Below the pieces are notes generated by a model that worked only from the letters and a program-made list of their open reading frames with translations, was not told the DNA's origin and made no database searches. The position numbers were made by a program, and so were the translations under genes. Positions 55,554 through 64,000 of a DNA stretch of 64,000 nt are shown one piece after another. The stretch spans positions 558,001 to 622,000 of the forward strand of contig NZ_ABJZ02000005.1 in assembly GCF_000181875.2 (NCBI RefSeq), in the 5' to 3' direction. This DNA comes from [Borrelia] finlandensis. Its GTDB lineage: Bacteria > Spirochaetota > Spirochaetia > Borreliales > Borreliaceae. Numbering within the stretch: position 1 is the stretch's first letter; every line of letters starts with the position of its first letter.

Positions 55554-57761
55554 ATGACAGATGAGAATTTAATCGATGTTAATCTGAAAAATACTAAACG
55601 ATTTCTTTATCTAGTTTTATTTGGATTCCTTTTTTTAAATTTTTTATTCATAGGCTATGCTTATATGAATCATAAAAATGAATATTTGGATCGCTTTAAA
55701 TTTGATTCTAAGTTGTTTTTAAACAGTGTGTCTGCTGTTATTAAGGCCAAATATTCGGAATCCTCTAGGTTTCTTGAGGAGCTTGTAAGAGATAGCTATA
55801 GGTTTGGGATATTGGTGAATTCTTCAAAAAGCTTTCTTTTGTCTTCAAGTTTAAAATTAGGTGATAGTTTAGATGAAAATAGCGATTTGTTTTTAAGGTC
55901 AAGGGAATTTAGCTCTGTAGATAAAATTTTTAAAACTATTCCTTTAGTAGAAGATTCACTCGAAGGCATATTTTATATTCCTATAGGGAAAAATGTTTTA
56001 ATATCAAATTCAAATTTTTCATCTTTAGGCTTAAAAGATGTTAGATTGGATCCAATTTATTCTGTTCCTGTAGAAAAAAATTCTAAGTATTATTCAAGAT
56101 ATATGCAAATAGATGGGAAAATTTATTCTATAATAAGTTTTCCAGTTAGAGATTCTGTTTCAACATTGGGTGTGATAGGGATTTTAATATGCTTTGATGA
56201 GTCGTTAGATATTATTGAAAATCAGTTATATTCTTCTTTTAAATTTGGTAGTAAAAATTATAATTTTTTTATGCTTGACAGAAATTACATGCCCATTTTT
56301 TTAAATCTTAATAATCTTCAGGCTAAATCTTTTTCTACAGCTTATAGTGAGAATTTTTTGAGTAAAGTTATAGCTTATGCTAAAAAAGATTCTTCTAGTT
56401 CTCAGTACACTTTTAATTATGAAAGAGATTTTTATTCTTTAAACTTTGTAAAAACCGATGATTTTTTGACTCAGGGGCTTATTTTAAATGTCAATTCCAT
56501 TCCTATTATGTTTAAATCAAATTGGGTTATATTTGTTGCATTCTTATTATTGTCTTTTGCAATTATTTTTTATTTATGCAATACTTTTGTTTTTTCATTA
56601 ATTAATGATTTTAACAGAATTGTTGACTATCAAAAATCAAAAAGCGATCCTTTTAGTCTTGAGTCTCCCTTAGCGGTTAAGTATTCTTCATCTGTTATTT
56701 CTTATATTAGTTCAAAGCTGGATAATCTGTCTTCTAAGAGTAATGAATCTTTTGAGAAGATAAAATTTTATTCTGAAGATTTGAATGAATATTTAGAACA
56801 AATAGAAACTGCCATATCAAATACTGAGAGTATAGATTCTAGCATTTTAGTTTACGAGCAACTAAGAGATACTTTTTCTAGATTTGAAAAATCAATTGTT
56901 GATATTTTAAAGGGCTTTGAATCTATTACTGATCCGATTAATGATCACAATAAGTATATATCAGAAATCTCTTCAAATTTTGAAGAGAGTGTTAGTTTTT
57001 TCTATAGTATAGATAAAAATTTAGAAATTTTTAATAAGGTTGCTACTATAAATTCTACTGATATTGAAAATATTAAAAGTAAGGTTTTTGATTTAAATAT
57101 TGTTTTTGAAAATGTGAATAAAAATTTTGCAGATCTTTTGTCTCAAACAAATAGTTTGCAAAGTGTAAATAAGCTTTTGGTTTCAATTTCAGCTCAGACC
57201 AATATGCTTGCTATGAATGCAGCAATTGAAGCAGCAAAAGCAGGTGATGCAGGTAAAAGTTTTGCAGTTGTTGCTGAGGAGATTAGAAAGCTTGCTATTA
57301 ATTCTGGAAAATATTCTAAAACCATTAAAGATGAACTTAAAACAGTCGACAGCATTATTGCAGTAATCAATTCAGAGATTGATACAATTTATAAAAATTT
57401 CATAGACATTCAAGATAATGTGGACAACAATTTTTCAAGACATGAGAAAGTAGATCTTACTCTTGCTAAGCATTTTAAAGAAATTGGCGAGTTTAAAGAA
57501 AGGTATTTATCTCACGATACTAAGATTAGAGATGCTAAGAATATGTATAAAGAAATATTTAATAATCATTATTTTGTTAGTGGCAAGTTTAACAACTTTA
57601 GTCAAGATTTAAAAGAGTTTAAAGTTTCTAAGATGAATTTAGATGCGGTAAGCTCTCTTCAAGAATATTCATCTTTAGTAAAATCTTCTAAGGATAAGAT
57701 ATTAAAGACAAAGGAATTGATTCAAAAGATTAATGATGAGATTAAAGATATTCTTTTTTAG
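55554..57761 (+). CDS. Transmembrane methyl-accepting chemotaxis protein (BB0597-like)
   Basis: 735 residues, ATG with TTTGGAGAG upstream. TM1 at about 17-37, a large external domain of about 285 residues, TM2 near 322-345, no convincing HAMP, then a signalling coiled coil with [36 protein letters not shown]. It is not a close copy of the divergent MCP: the external domains do not align by eye. Ligand unknown. Ends 9 bases from murB. From memory, mcp-3. Confidence 0.93.
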   Translation: MTDENLIDVNLKNTKRFLYLVLFGFLFLNFLFIGYAYMNHKNEYLDRFKFDSKLFLNSVSAVIKAKYSESSRFLEELVRDSYRFGILVNSSKSFLLSSSLKLGDSLDENSDLFLRSREFSSVDKIFKTIPLVEDSLEGIFYIPIGKNVLISNSNFSSLGLKDVRLDPIYSVPVEKNSKYYSRYMQIDGKIYSIISFPVRDSVSTLGVIGILICFDESLDIIENQLYSSFKFGSKNYNFFMLDRNYMPIFLNLNNLQAKSFSTAYSENFLSKVIAYAKKDSSSSQYTFNYERDFYSLNFVKTDDFLTQGLILNVNSIPIMFKSNWVIFVAFLLLSFAIIFYLCNTFVFSLINDFNRIVDYQKSKSDPFSLESPLAVKYSSSVISYISSKLDNLSSKSNESFEKIKFYSEDLNEYLEQIETAISNTESIDSSILVYEQLRDTFSRFEKSIVDILKGFESITDPINDHNKYISEISSNFEESVSFFYSIDKNLEIFNKVATINSTDIENIKSKVFDLNIVFENVNKNFADLLSQTNSLQSVNKLLVSISAQTNMLAMNAAIEAAKAGDAGKSFAVVAEEIRKLAINSGKYSKTIKDELKTVDSIIAVINSEIDTIYKNFIDIQDNVDNNFSRHEKVDLTLAKHFKEIGEFKERYLSHDTKIRDAKNMYKEIFNNHYFVSGKFNNFSQDLKEFKVSKMNLDAVSSLQEYSSLVKSSKDKILKTKELIQKINDEIKDILF

Positions 57762-57770
57762 TTTTTTTGA

Positions 57771-58679
57771 TTATTTGAATCCTATGTAAAGAACTTCTTC
57801 TTCAAGTAAAAGTCCAGTTTTCAAGTAGACCTCAGCTTTTACTTTTTCAATTAAGCCTTTTATGTCTTTAGAAGTGGCATTGTTAATATTGATAATAAAG
57901 TTTCCATGATATTTAGATACTGTGGCGCCTCCAATGCTTAATCCTTTGAGCTTGCACTCTTCAATTATTTGTCCACTAGGCTTGAGAAATGCTTTATTGT
58001 TTTTAAAAGTGCTTCCACCACTTGGAAATAAATAATGACCTCTATTTATTCTTGCTTGTTTATTTTTATTCATTTTTTCTTCAATAATTTTCTTATTGTC
58101 TTTTTTTAAATTCAATTCAATTTTTAATATGAAAAAGTTTTTATTTTGAAAAGGTGATATTTTATACCTAAAGTCTTCTTTTTTAAATTCTTTGCAAATA
58201 GTTTTTCCTTTATCATCTATAAATGTAATTTTTTTTAGTATCTCAGAGATTTCATTCCCGAAACATCTAGCATTCATCCACACAGCGCCCCCTAGTGTTC
58301 CGGGTAGCCCATAGATAAATTCTAGGCCACTTAAGCCGTTATCAAGTGCAATTTTACATAAACTTTCAAAATCTGCACCACATTCGCCGACAATTTTATT
58401 TTCGTGAATTTCTATTTTGTTTAGATATCCGGTGTATATTATTGGAAAATCAATCTCTCTCTCGTCATTGACTAAAATATTCGATCCTCCCCCAAGAATA
58501 AATAGTTTAATTTTTTCTTCTATTGCTGCTTTAAAAACATTTTCAGCTTCTTTAATATTTTTAGGGGTGAAAAATAATTTCGAAATGTTTCCAATTTTAT
58601 ATGTTGTATAGTCAGCTAGATTTTTTGTTTGAGGCTTAATATTGATTTTTTTAAGAAAATTATTTAGGCTTTTAGGCAT
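57771..58679 (-). CDS. murB: UDP-N-acetylenolpyruvoylglucosamine reductase
   Basis: 302 residues. FAD- and NADPH-dependent second step of UDP-MurNAc synthesis. ILGGGSNILVND and GLSGLEFIYGLPGTLGGAVWMNARCFG are the FAD motifs; the short RYKISPFQ loop, PSGGSTFKN with catalytic Ser, and KYHGNFIININNAT follow. Length and lack of the long insertion point to the short (type II) class. It has a strong promoter with the ATG only nine bases after the -10 and no ribosome site. Divergent from cysS. Confidence 0.95.
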   Translation of the reverse strand: MPKSLNNFLKKINIKPQTKNLADYTTYKIGNISKLFFTPKNIKEAENVFKAAIEEKIKLFILGGGSNILVNDEREIDFPIIYTGYLNKIEIHENKIVGECGADFESLCKIALDNGLSGLEFIYGLPGTLGGAVWMNARCFGNEISEILKKITFIDDKGKTICKEFKKEDFRYKISPFQNKNFFILKIELNLKKDNKKIIEEKMNKNKQARINRGHYLFPSGGSTFKNNKAFLKPSGQIIEECKLKGLSIGGATVSKYHGNFIININNATSKDIKGLIEKVKAEVYLKTGLLLEEEVLYIGFK

Positions 58680-58688
58680 ACGTACTTA

Positions 58689-58717
58689 ATAATAGATTAG
58701 ATTTTTTATTTTTTCAA
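58689..58717 (-). promoter_or_regulatory. murB promoter predicting a leaderless transcript
   Basis: On the minus strand TTGAAA (complement of 58712-58717), exactly 17 bases, then TATTAT (58694-58689). Nine bases separate the -10 from the ATG at 58679, which predicts a leader of about two bases. The divergent cysS start at 58731 shares this 51-base gap. Confidence 0.65.
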
Positions 58718-58730
58718 TTTTGAGAAATGT

Positions 58731-60173
58731 ATGATTTTAAAGTTATATAATACTAGAACAAAGGATTTTTCAGAATTAACAAATTTTGAAAATGTTAAAG
58801 TGTATGCTTGCGGGCCTACTGTTTATAATTATGCTCACATCGGGAATTTTAGAACTTATATTTTTGGAGATTTATTAATTAAAACTTTAAGGTTTTTGGG
58901 GTATAAAGTTAATTATGCGATGAATATTACAGATATTGGGCATTTAACAGGCGATCTTGATGATGGAGAAGATAAGGTTGCTAAGACCGCAAGAGAGAAG
59001 GGCCTTACAGTTTATGAGATTAGTGAATTTTTTACAGAGGCTTTTTTTAACGATTGTAGAAAATTAAACATTGTATATCCCGACAAAGTGCTTATTGCGA
59101 GTAAACATATTCCCATAATGATAGAGGTTGTTAAAATTCTTGAAGAAAAAAAAAATACTTATTTTTCTAATGGTAATGTGTATTTTGATACTTCTTGTTT
59201 TAAAAGCTATGGTGAGATGGCCGGCATTGATTTGATTGATAAAGATATGACTTTGCCCAGAGTTGATGTTGATAAATTTAAAAGGAATAAAACCGATTTT
59301 GTTTTGTGGTTTACTAATTCTAAGTTTAAAGATCAGGAGATGAAGTGGGATTCTCCTTGGGGATTTGGTTATCCAAGTTGGCATTTGGAGTGCGCTGCGA
59401 TGAATTTGGAGTATTTCAAAGATACTCTTGATATTCATTTGGGAGGAGTTGATCATATTGGAGTTCACCACATAAATGAAATAGCAATAGCAGAGTGTTT
59501 TTTAGATAAGAAATGGTGTGATGTCTTTGTTCATGGAGAATTTTTGATTATGGATTATAATAAGATGTCAAAGTCACGTGGAAATTTTATTACAGTTAAA
59601 GATTTGGAAGATCAAAATTTTTCCCCCCTTGATTTTAGATATTTGTGCTTAACGTCGCACTACAGGAACCAATTAAAATTTTCATTAGATAATCTTCAAG
59701 CAAGCAAGATTGCTAGAGAAAATTTGATAAACAAGCTAAGTTATTTTTATGAATCTTTAGATCCAGTTGATTTAAATACACTTAATAAGGATTTAAAAAA
59801 TTTTGGTTTTAGTGTAGAAAAAGAATATTATGACTCTTTTGTAGAAAAAATTTCTTTTGATTTAAATGTTTCTCAAGGATTGGCTTTGCTTTGGGAGATA
59901 ATTAAATCTGAAAATTTAAGCTTTGTTTCAAAGCTTAGATTAGCTTTTATTTTTGATGAGATTATGTCACTTAATCTGAGAGAAGAAATTTTAAAAAATT
60001 TACAAAACCATGATGTAGTTATTGATGAGAATATGAAGGCTTTGATTGAAGAGAGAAGAATAGCTAAATGTGAAAAAAATTTTAAGCGTGCTGATGAAAT
60101 TAGAGACTTTTTTGCCAAAAAAGGTTTTGTTTTGGTTGATACTAAGGAAGGAACTAAGGTTAAAAGAGGCTAA
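58731..60173 (+). CDS. cysS: Cysteinyl-tRNA synthetase
   Basis: 480 residues. [26 protein letters not shown] contains the first zinc Cys and HIGH motif; WHLECAAMN and the later [11 protein letters not shown] supply zinc ligands; [15 protein letters not shown] is the class I signature. Length is normal. An A10 run at 59146-59155 codes Lys-Lys-Asn. The start has only GAG as ribosome site. Four bases precede the next start. Confidence 0.96.
   Translation: MILKLYNTRTKDFSELTNFENVKVYACGPTVYNYAHIGNFRTYIFGDLLIKTLRFLGYKVNYAMNITDIGHLTGDLDDGEDKVAKTAREKGLTVYEISEFFTEAFFNDCRKLNIVYPDKVLIASKHIPIMIEVVKILEEKKNTYFSNGNVYFDTSCFKSYGEMAGIDLIDKDMTLPRVDVDKFKRNKTDFVLWFTNSKFKDQEMKWDSPWGFGYPSWHLECAAMNLEYFKDTLDIHLGGVDHIGVHHINEIAIAECFLDKKWCDVFVHGEFLIMDYNKMSKSRGNFITVKDLEDQNFSPLDFRYLCLTSHYRNQLKFSLDNLQASKIARENLINKLSYFYESLDPVDLNTLNKDLKNFGFSVEKEYYDSFVEKISFDLNVSQGLALLWEIIKSENLSFVSKLRLAFIFDEIMSLNLREEILKNLQNHDVVIDENMKALIEERRIAKCEKNFKRADEIRDFFAKKGFVLVDTKEGTKVKRG
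59146..59155 (+). repeat. A10 homopolymer inside cysS
   Basis: GAA GAA AAA AAA AAT, ten As in an essential gene. Transcriptional or replicative slippage would truncate CysS; bacteria often avoid such runs in essential genes, though AT-rich genomes tolerate them more. Confidence 0.75.
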
Positions 60174-60176
60174 CAT

Positions 60177-61733
60177 TTGGCTATTTTTTTAAAAAACAAA
60201 TATTTTTATTTAAGCTTAATTTTTATTATTTTTTTATTTTTATTTGTTTTTTCTGGATTTTTATTTTATTCAAAGCCAATTATTTATGATATATCTCCAA
60301 TTCCCACTTCGCACAAGGATATTATTGTTATTAAAGGAAATAATTTGGGCTACAGTACAGGGGAGATTAATATCAACAATAATTATTTGGTTAAAAGTAG
60401 CATTATTAGCTGGAATAACACGGAAATAGTTTTTAAAATTACAGATGAAGTGAATTCTGGACTTATTTTTGTAAAAGGCGAAAGGGGTACTAGCAATGAA
60501 CTTTTTCTTGTTATTAGTAGGCAAGTGCCTGTTAAGCTTAATAGGAAAGATATCCCTTTTATTTTTTCAGAGGATAAAATAATTTTAAATGCAAATTCTT
60601 CAACTTTATTGCAGGGTATGAATTTGTTTTCGCCTTTTAATACTATTACAATTTTTCTTGAAACTAAGGATAAACTTTATACAATTTTACCTCAAAATAT
60701 TTTAGATGTTTCTGAGAATAGAGTAGAATTTGTTTCTCCTAAAACTTTAAATTCTGGTGGTAAGCTTTATGTTTTATTGGACAATATTCAAAGCAATAAA
60801 ATTCCGTTTTCTGTTAAAAATGATTTTTTTAAGTGGACTTTGAGCGATTCGAAAGAGTTTGCAATAATTGAAGAGATTTATTTTAGTCAAGATGTTAGTA
60901 GTAATTTTGATTCAAATCCCGAAGATATTAATTTCAATATCTTCTATTTAAGGCCAATTGAGAATGAGCGTCAAAAAATTACGGAGCGCAATAGTGAGTA
61001 TCTTGATTTTAATATTGGTAATTTATTTTTTGAAAACCTGAAGACAAATAAATTTATTTTTAAGACCAGGGTAAAAACTTATAAACTTAATTTGGAATTT
61101 TTAGATGCGAAATACTTAGAAAGTATTGAAGTTAATAGAGATGTTAGCAATCAAGAGTACAAAAAGTATGTTCAAGACAAAAAAAAAGATTATTTATCTT
61201 ACAGCTCTGTTGATTTAATGTCTTTAGATTCTTTAATTTTATCTAAAACCGCTGGCAGCAATTCAGTTTATAAGTTAGCTAAAGCAATTATTGATGTTTT
61301 GACTTCAAATTTTAAAATTGTTGAGAATAATTTAAGTTTAAAGGATTCTATTAAAGAAAGAAAAATTTCATCTGGCAATTTAATAGTTCTTACTAATTTG
61401 TTATTTTTAAAGTATGAGATTCCGCTGAGAAATATAGTTGGGCTTTACTATGATTCTAATTCTCTTAAATTAAAAGAGCATTTTTGGTTTGAGTTTTTTT
61501 TAACTGGGGTTGGTTTTGTATATTTTGATATAATAAATGCAGTATTATTTAAGGATAGCTCTAAGTATTTTTTGGATATGTCTGATGACTATATTCAATA
61601 TGGATGCAAAGAGAGCTATGATAAAAATGAATTTTTTGATGGATATTTAGATTCTGGTTTTTTAAAGTATAAAAGCTTGACAAACGGAACGTATTCTTTA
61701 ATGCATAGGTTTGTTTTGGAGGATAATTTTTAA
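60177..61733 (+). CDS. Membrane-anchored TIG plus transglutaminase-like pseudoenzyme (BB0600-like)
   Basis: 518 residues, TTG start eight bases after AGAGG. One N-terminal helix (10-32) anchors it, facing the periplasm. Residues 34-116 form an IPT/TIG Ig-like domain ([22 protein letters not shown] ... [11 protein letters not shown]). A second all-beta region follows. Residues 355-460 match the transglutaminase core: [39 protein letters not shown] with H435, and GFVYFD with D451. The catalytic Cys position has Ser-Gly (398-400), so no thiol catalysis. Unknown role, perhaps envelope binding. Stop overlaps glyA by one base. Confidence 0.72.
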   Translation: MAIFLKNKYFYLSLIFIIFLFLFVFSGFLFYSKPIIYDISPIPTSHKDIIVIKGNNLGYSTGEININNNYLVKSSIISWNNTEIVFKITDEVNSGLIFVKGERGTSNELFLVISRQVPVKLNRKDIPFIFSEDKIILNANSSTLLQGMNLFSPFNTITIFLETKDKLYTILPQNILDVSENRVEFVSPKTLNSGGKLYVLLDNIQSNKIPFSVKNDFFKWTLSDSKEFAIIEEIYFSQDVSSNFDSNPEDINFNIFYLRPIENERQKITERNSEYLDFNIGNLFFENLKTNKFIFKTRVKTYKLNLEFLDAKYLESIEVNRDVSNQEYKKYVQDKKKDYLSYSSVDLMSLDSLILSKTAGSNSVYKLAKAIIDVLTSNFKIVENNLSLKDSIKERKISSGNLIVLTNLLFLKYEIPLRNIVGLYYDSNSLKLKEHFWFEFFLTGVGFVYFDIINAVLFKDSSKYFLDMSDDYIQYGCKESYDKNEFFDGYLDSGFLKYKSLTNGTYSLMHRFVLEDNF

Positions 61734-62986
61734 TGAGAGATGATCAAATATTTAATTTAATTGAAAAGGAAAAATTAAGAGAAAGAGAACATATTGAACT
61801 TATTGCTTCTGAAAATTTTACATCTTTAGAGATAAGGCAGGCTGTTGGCAGTATTTTAACTAATAAGTATGCTGAAGGATATCCTTTGAATCGATATTAC
61901 GGTGGTTGTTCTTTTATTGATGAGATTGAAGCTTTGGCAATTTCAAGAGCAAAAGAGCTTTTTGGTGCAAAGTATGCCAATGTTCAACCGCATAGCGGAT
62001 CTCAGGCCAATATGGCTGCCTTAATGGCTCTTATTAGCCCAGGTGACAGGATTCTTGGTATGCAATTATCTCATGGGGGGCATTTAACTCACGGCAGCAG
62101 GGTAAATTTTTCTGGTATATTTTTTAACACTTATTTTTATAGTGTTTCTAGAGATTCTGAGCTAATTGATTATGATGAAGTTCTTAAAATAGCTAGAGAT
62201 TGCAGGCCAAATTTAATAATAGCTGGAGCTTCTTCTTATTCAAGAGAAATTGATTTTAAAAAATTTAGAGAAATAGCAGATGATGTTTCTGCTTACCTTT
62301 TGTGTGATATTGCTCATATTGCAGGCCTTATTGTTGCCGGTTTTCATAATTCTTCAATTGATGTGGCGCATCTTACTACAAGTACTACGCATAAAACTTT
62401 AAGAGGGCCAAGAGGTGGAATAATACTTTCTGGAAAGGATTTTGACAAATTAGTAAACTTTAATGGAAAAGAGAAGCCTTTGTTTAATGCTGTAAATTCT
62501 ACAGTTTTTCCTGGAACTCAAGGGGGTCCTTTAGTTCATGTTATTGCGGGTAAGGCTATTGCATTCAAAGAAGCTCTTCAAGAAAGTTTTAAAGAATACA
62601 TTGCTAACGTAATAAAAAATACTAAAGTTATGGCTGAATATTTCAAATCGGAAGGATTTCGTATTGTTAGTGGGGGCACAGACAATCATTTGTTTTTGGT
62701 TGATCTTAGTAGTTCGGATCTCACCGGTGCTGATGCTGAGAAATTACTTGAGAGTGTAAATATTACTTTAAATAAAAATGCTATTCCTTTTGATAAAAAA
62801 AGCCCTTCTTTGGCTTCTGGTATTAGAATTGGGGGCGCTGCTATTACTTCTAGAGGCCTAAATGAAAGCGATTCTTTAAATGTTGCTAAATTTATTGTTA
62901 GAGCTTTAAAGGCAAAGTCTGATATTGAATTAAAACAAATAAAAAAGGAAGTTGTAAGATTTATTAGAGATTTTGACATGCCTTGA
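61733..62986 (+). CDS. glyA: Serine hydroxymethyltransferase
   Basis: 417 residues. It interconverts Ser and Gly with tetrahydrofolate. [51 protein letters not shown] and the PLP lysine K221 in [15 protein letters not shown] are all present, so activity is expected. Starts on TAATG overlapping the previous stop, with GGAGG nine bases before the ATG. Confidence 0.96.
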   Translation: MRDDQIFNLIEKEKLREREHIELIASENFTSLEIRQAVGSILTNKYAEGYPLNRYYGGCSFIDEIEALAISRAKELFGAKYANVQPHSGSQANMAALMALISPGDRILGMQLSHGGHLTHGSRVNFSGIFFNTYFYSVSRDSELIDYDEVLKIARDCRPNLIIAGASSYSREIDFKKFREIADDVSAYLLCDIAHIAGLIVAGFHNSSIDVAHLTTSTTHKTLRGPRGGIILSGKDFDKLVNFNGKEKPLFNAVNSTVFPGTQGGPLVHVIAGKAIAFKEALQESFKEYIANVIKNTKVMAEYFKSEGFRIVSGGTDNHLFLVDLSSSDLTGADAEKLLESVNITLNKNAIPFDKKSPSLASGIRIGGAAITSRGLNESDSLNVAKFIVRALKAKSDIELKQIKKEVVRFIRDFDMP

Positions 62987-63011
62987 TTACGCTGGAGGTT
63001 ATGATCAATAA

Positions 63012-63764
63012 ATGCCAAGCCCAATTAGAGTGTTTTTTTTAGTGTTGTTGTTTATTTTTATTTTCAATCCCGTTTTAATAGCAATGCTTTTTATTTTATT
63101 TCCTTTTATTTTGATATTATTTAGTTTTTTAGGTGTTTTTAGAATATACTTTACAAGGGATTACTCATATTCTAGATCTAGAGAGTTTGAATTTTATAAA
63201 CTTTCTTTTTTATTAATGGCTAAATTGCTATCTATTTTGGGAACTGTAACTGGGGAGCAGCTAAATTATGTCAATTTTATTATCAATTCTTTGAATTTGT
63301 CTGAGCGTGGTAAATCAGAATTGTATACTGTTTTTCATTCTGCTATTACTAAAAATAATAATGCTGATAAAATTTTATATACCCTTAAGCTTGGTTATTT
63401 TCAGCACAAAGATCTTTTTATATGGCTTTTTGCCATTCTTAAAGAAATTAACAGGCTTTCTAGGTATAAAAATTTAGAAGCTGAAAAATTTATTTCTTAT
63501 GTTGGTATTTTTTTAGAACTTGAATCTGATGGTTATGAAGCCTATAAAGATATTAATATTAAAATTGTAAATCCCTATAGTGTTTTGGGTTTAACATATA
63601 GTGCTAGCGATGATGAGATTAAAAAGGCGTATAAAAGCCTTGTTATAAAATATCATCCTGATAAGTTTGCAAATGATCCTGTAAGGCAAAAAGATGCAAA
63701 TGATAAATTTATAAAAATTCAAGATGCTTATGAAAAAATTTGCAAGGAAAGAAATATAAGGTAA
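63012..63764 (+). CDS. Membrane-anchored DnaJ-domain protein (BB0602-like)
   Basis: 250 residues. Two N-terminal hydrophobic helices (8-50), a helical middle region as in TerB/DjlA-type proteins, and a C-terminal J domain at about 191-250: YSVLGLTYSASDDEIKKAYKSLVIKYHPDKFANDP with the HPD motif that stimulates DnaK. An upstream in-frame TAA at 63009 fixes ATG 63012 as the first possible start; the GGAGG is then 13 bases away, unusually far. Confidence 0.88.
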   Translation: MPSPIRVFFLVLLFIFIFNPVLIAMLFILFPFILILFSFLGVFRIYFTRDYSYSRSREFEFYKLSFLLMAKLLSILGTVTGEQLNYVNFIINSLNLSERGKSELYTVFHSAITKNNNADKILYTLKLGYFQHKDLFIWLFAILKEINRLSRYKNLEAEKFISYVGIFLELESDGYEAYKDINIKIVNPYSVLGLTYSASDDEIKKAYKSLVIKYHPDKFANDPVRQKDANDKFIKIQDAYEKICKERNIR

Positions 63765-63787
63765 TCACTCAATTGTTTTTAAAGATA

Positions 63788-63813
63788 AAAAAGAAGGGCC
63801 AAAGCCCTTCTTT
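63788..63813. terminator. Bidirectional terminator between BB0602-like and p66
   Basis: AAAAGAAGGGC (63788-63798) and GCCCTTCTTTT (63803-63813), a perfect 11-bp stem with CAAA loop and U-tract potential on both strands. It lies between convergent genes. Confidence 0.92.
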
Positions 63814-63817
63814 TGCT

Positions 63818-64000
63818 GTTAGCTTCCGCTGTAGGCTATTTTGAATTGCAAGAAAGCACTTCCAATAGCAGCATTATTTGTGTTTTTATTAGCAAGTTCT
63901 ATAATGTTATTTGAATCCCAACCAAGAGAAATTGTTGTAAATCTTATTAGTTTTTCAAGGCTAAGTCCTGTTTTTAAATAAATTTTTGTAGCATTGCTTG
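63818..64000 (-). CDS. p66: Outer-membrane porin/integrin-binding adhesin P66, C-terminal fragment
   Basis: Reading the complement from the window's right edge gives the C-terminal region of P66: TGLSLEKLIRFTTISLGWD, then NNIIELANKNTNNAAIGS and the final aromatic-rich strand. P66 is an integral outer-membrane protein that forms channels and binds beta3 integrins. Only about 60 of roughly 600 residues are inside the window. The exact stop base depends on a T-run count near 63840 that I could not fix to one base. Confidence 0.85.

Noticed and set aside
59064..59471. 135-codon open frame on the minus strand inside cysS
   Set aside because: Fully within a conserved gene and made of the complement of its codons; no ribosome site and no recognisable protein.
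63001..63042. Short frame starting at ATG 63001 after GGAGG
   Set aside because: Spacing of two bases is too short, frame ends within the DnaJ-like gene, no similarity.
63818..63845. Apparent one-base shift in the p66 C-terminus
   Set aside because: Depends on the count of a T run I could not fix by eye; a counting slip is more likely than a real frameshift.
1..64000. CRISPR arrays, prophage, insertion sequences, restriction systems
   Set aside because: No regularly spaced repeats with unique spacers, no transposase, integrase or methylase sequence found.

Overview
The window is a stretch of a Lyme-group Borrelia (Borreliella) main chromosome. DNA is very AT-rich, every recognisable protein is spirochaetal, and gene content and order match from memory the Borrelia burgdorferi B31 chromosome from ligA (BB0552) to p66 (BB0603). 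The BBxxxx names used below are recollection, not a search result. There is one tRNA gene, no rRNA gene, no insertion sequence and no CRISPR array, and no gene-free stretch exceeds about 270 bases. Plus-strand genes encode F/V/G/S-rich proteins and minus-strand genes K/N/I/E-rich ones. This is the strand asymmetry known for this genus, and it suggests that the plus strand is the leading strand.

Layout. 1-2.4 kb: the 3' part of DNA ligase and a convergent coiled-coil secreted protein. 2.7-5.9 kb: a three-gene overlapping operon usually left as hypothetical, which I read as a decayed molybdenum-hydroxylase (xanthine dehydrogenase family) complex. 6-8.6 kb: the PTS core ptsH-ptsI-crr with a strong bidirectional terminator facing htpG. 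10.5-13.9 kb: gnd and three tandem paralogous exported barrel-like proteins. 14.1-20.5 kb: a chemotaxis operon (cheW, STAS protein, cheA, cheB, MCP-like soluble protein, cheY). 20.6-27.9 kb: a possible RNA pseudoknot, tRNA-Leu(CAA), pyrH, a glycosyltransferase, an ABC pair, pyrG, a possible PD-(D/E)XK protein and a probable small-RNA locus. 27.9-35.3 kb: a soluble MCP, dnaE, a YggT protein and recG. 35.3-43.7 kb: envelope and transport genes (VanY-type peptidase, two MATE transporters, murD, femA) and metG. 43.8-50.7 kb: exported SAH/MTA nucleosidase, pta, ksgA, a short ComEC, a CPBP protease and acyl-CoA ligase. 50.7-64 kb: argS, an orphan RnfE/NqrD-like membrane protein, two divergent MCPs, murB, cysS, a TIG plus transglutaminase-like pseudoenzyme, glyA, a DnaJ-domain membrane protein and the 3' end of p66.

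How the genes work together. PTS genes feed sugars into a fermentative metabolism; gnd supplies NADPH and pta handles acetyl phosphate and acetyl-CoA. murB, murD, FemA and the VanY-type peptidase build or trim the ornithine-containing peptidoglycan of this genus. The che operon and three MCPs give most of a chemosensory system.

The most unusual observations are these. (i) The xanthine-dehydrogenase-like trio has lost all ligands of its first Fe-S cluster and its molybdenum-site motifs, but keeps the four cysteines of the second Fe-S cluster. (ii) An orphan Rnf/NQR subunit-like protein appears in a genus without a respiratory chain. (iii) Several genes have good promoter elements whose spacing puts the start codon at or next to +1, predicting leaderless mRNAs (BB0592-like, murB, murD, a soluble mcp). 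(iv) An H-type pseudoknot is possible after cheY. (v) A G9 tract lies inside the acyl-CoA ligase gene. (vi) A 28-bp-period repeat runs through the argS start codon. (vii) Convergent genes share stop codons or terminator stems. Coordinates of short motifs were counted by hand and may be off by one.
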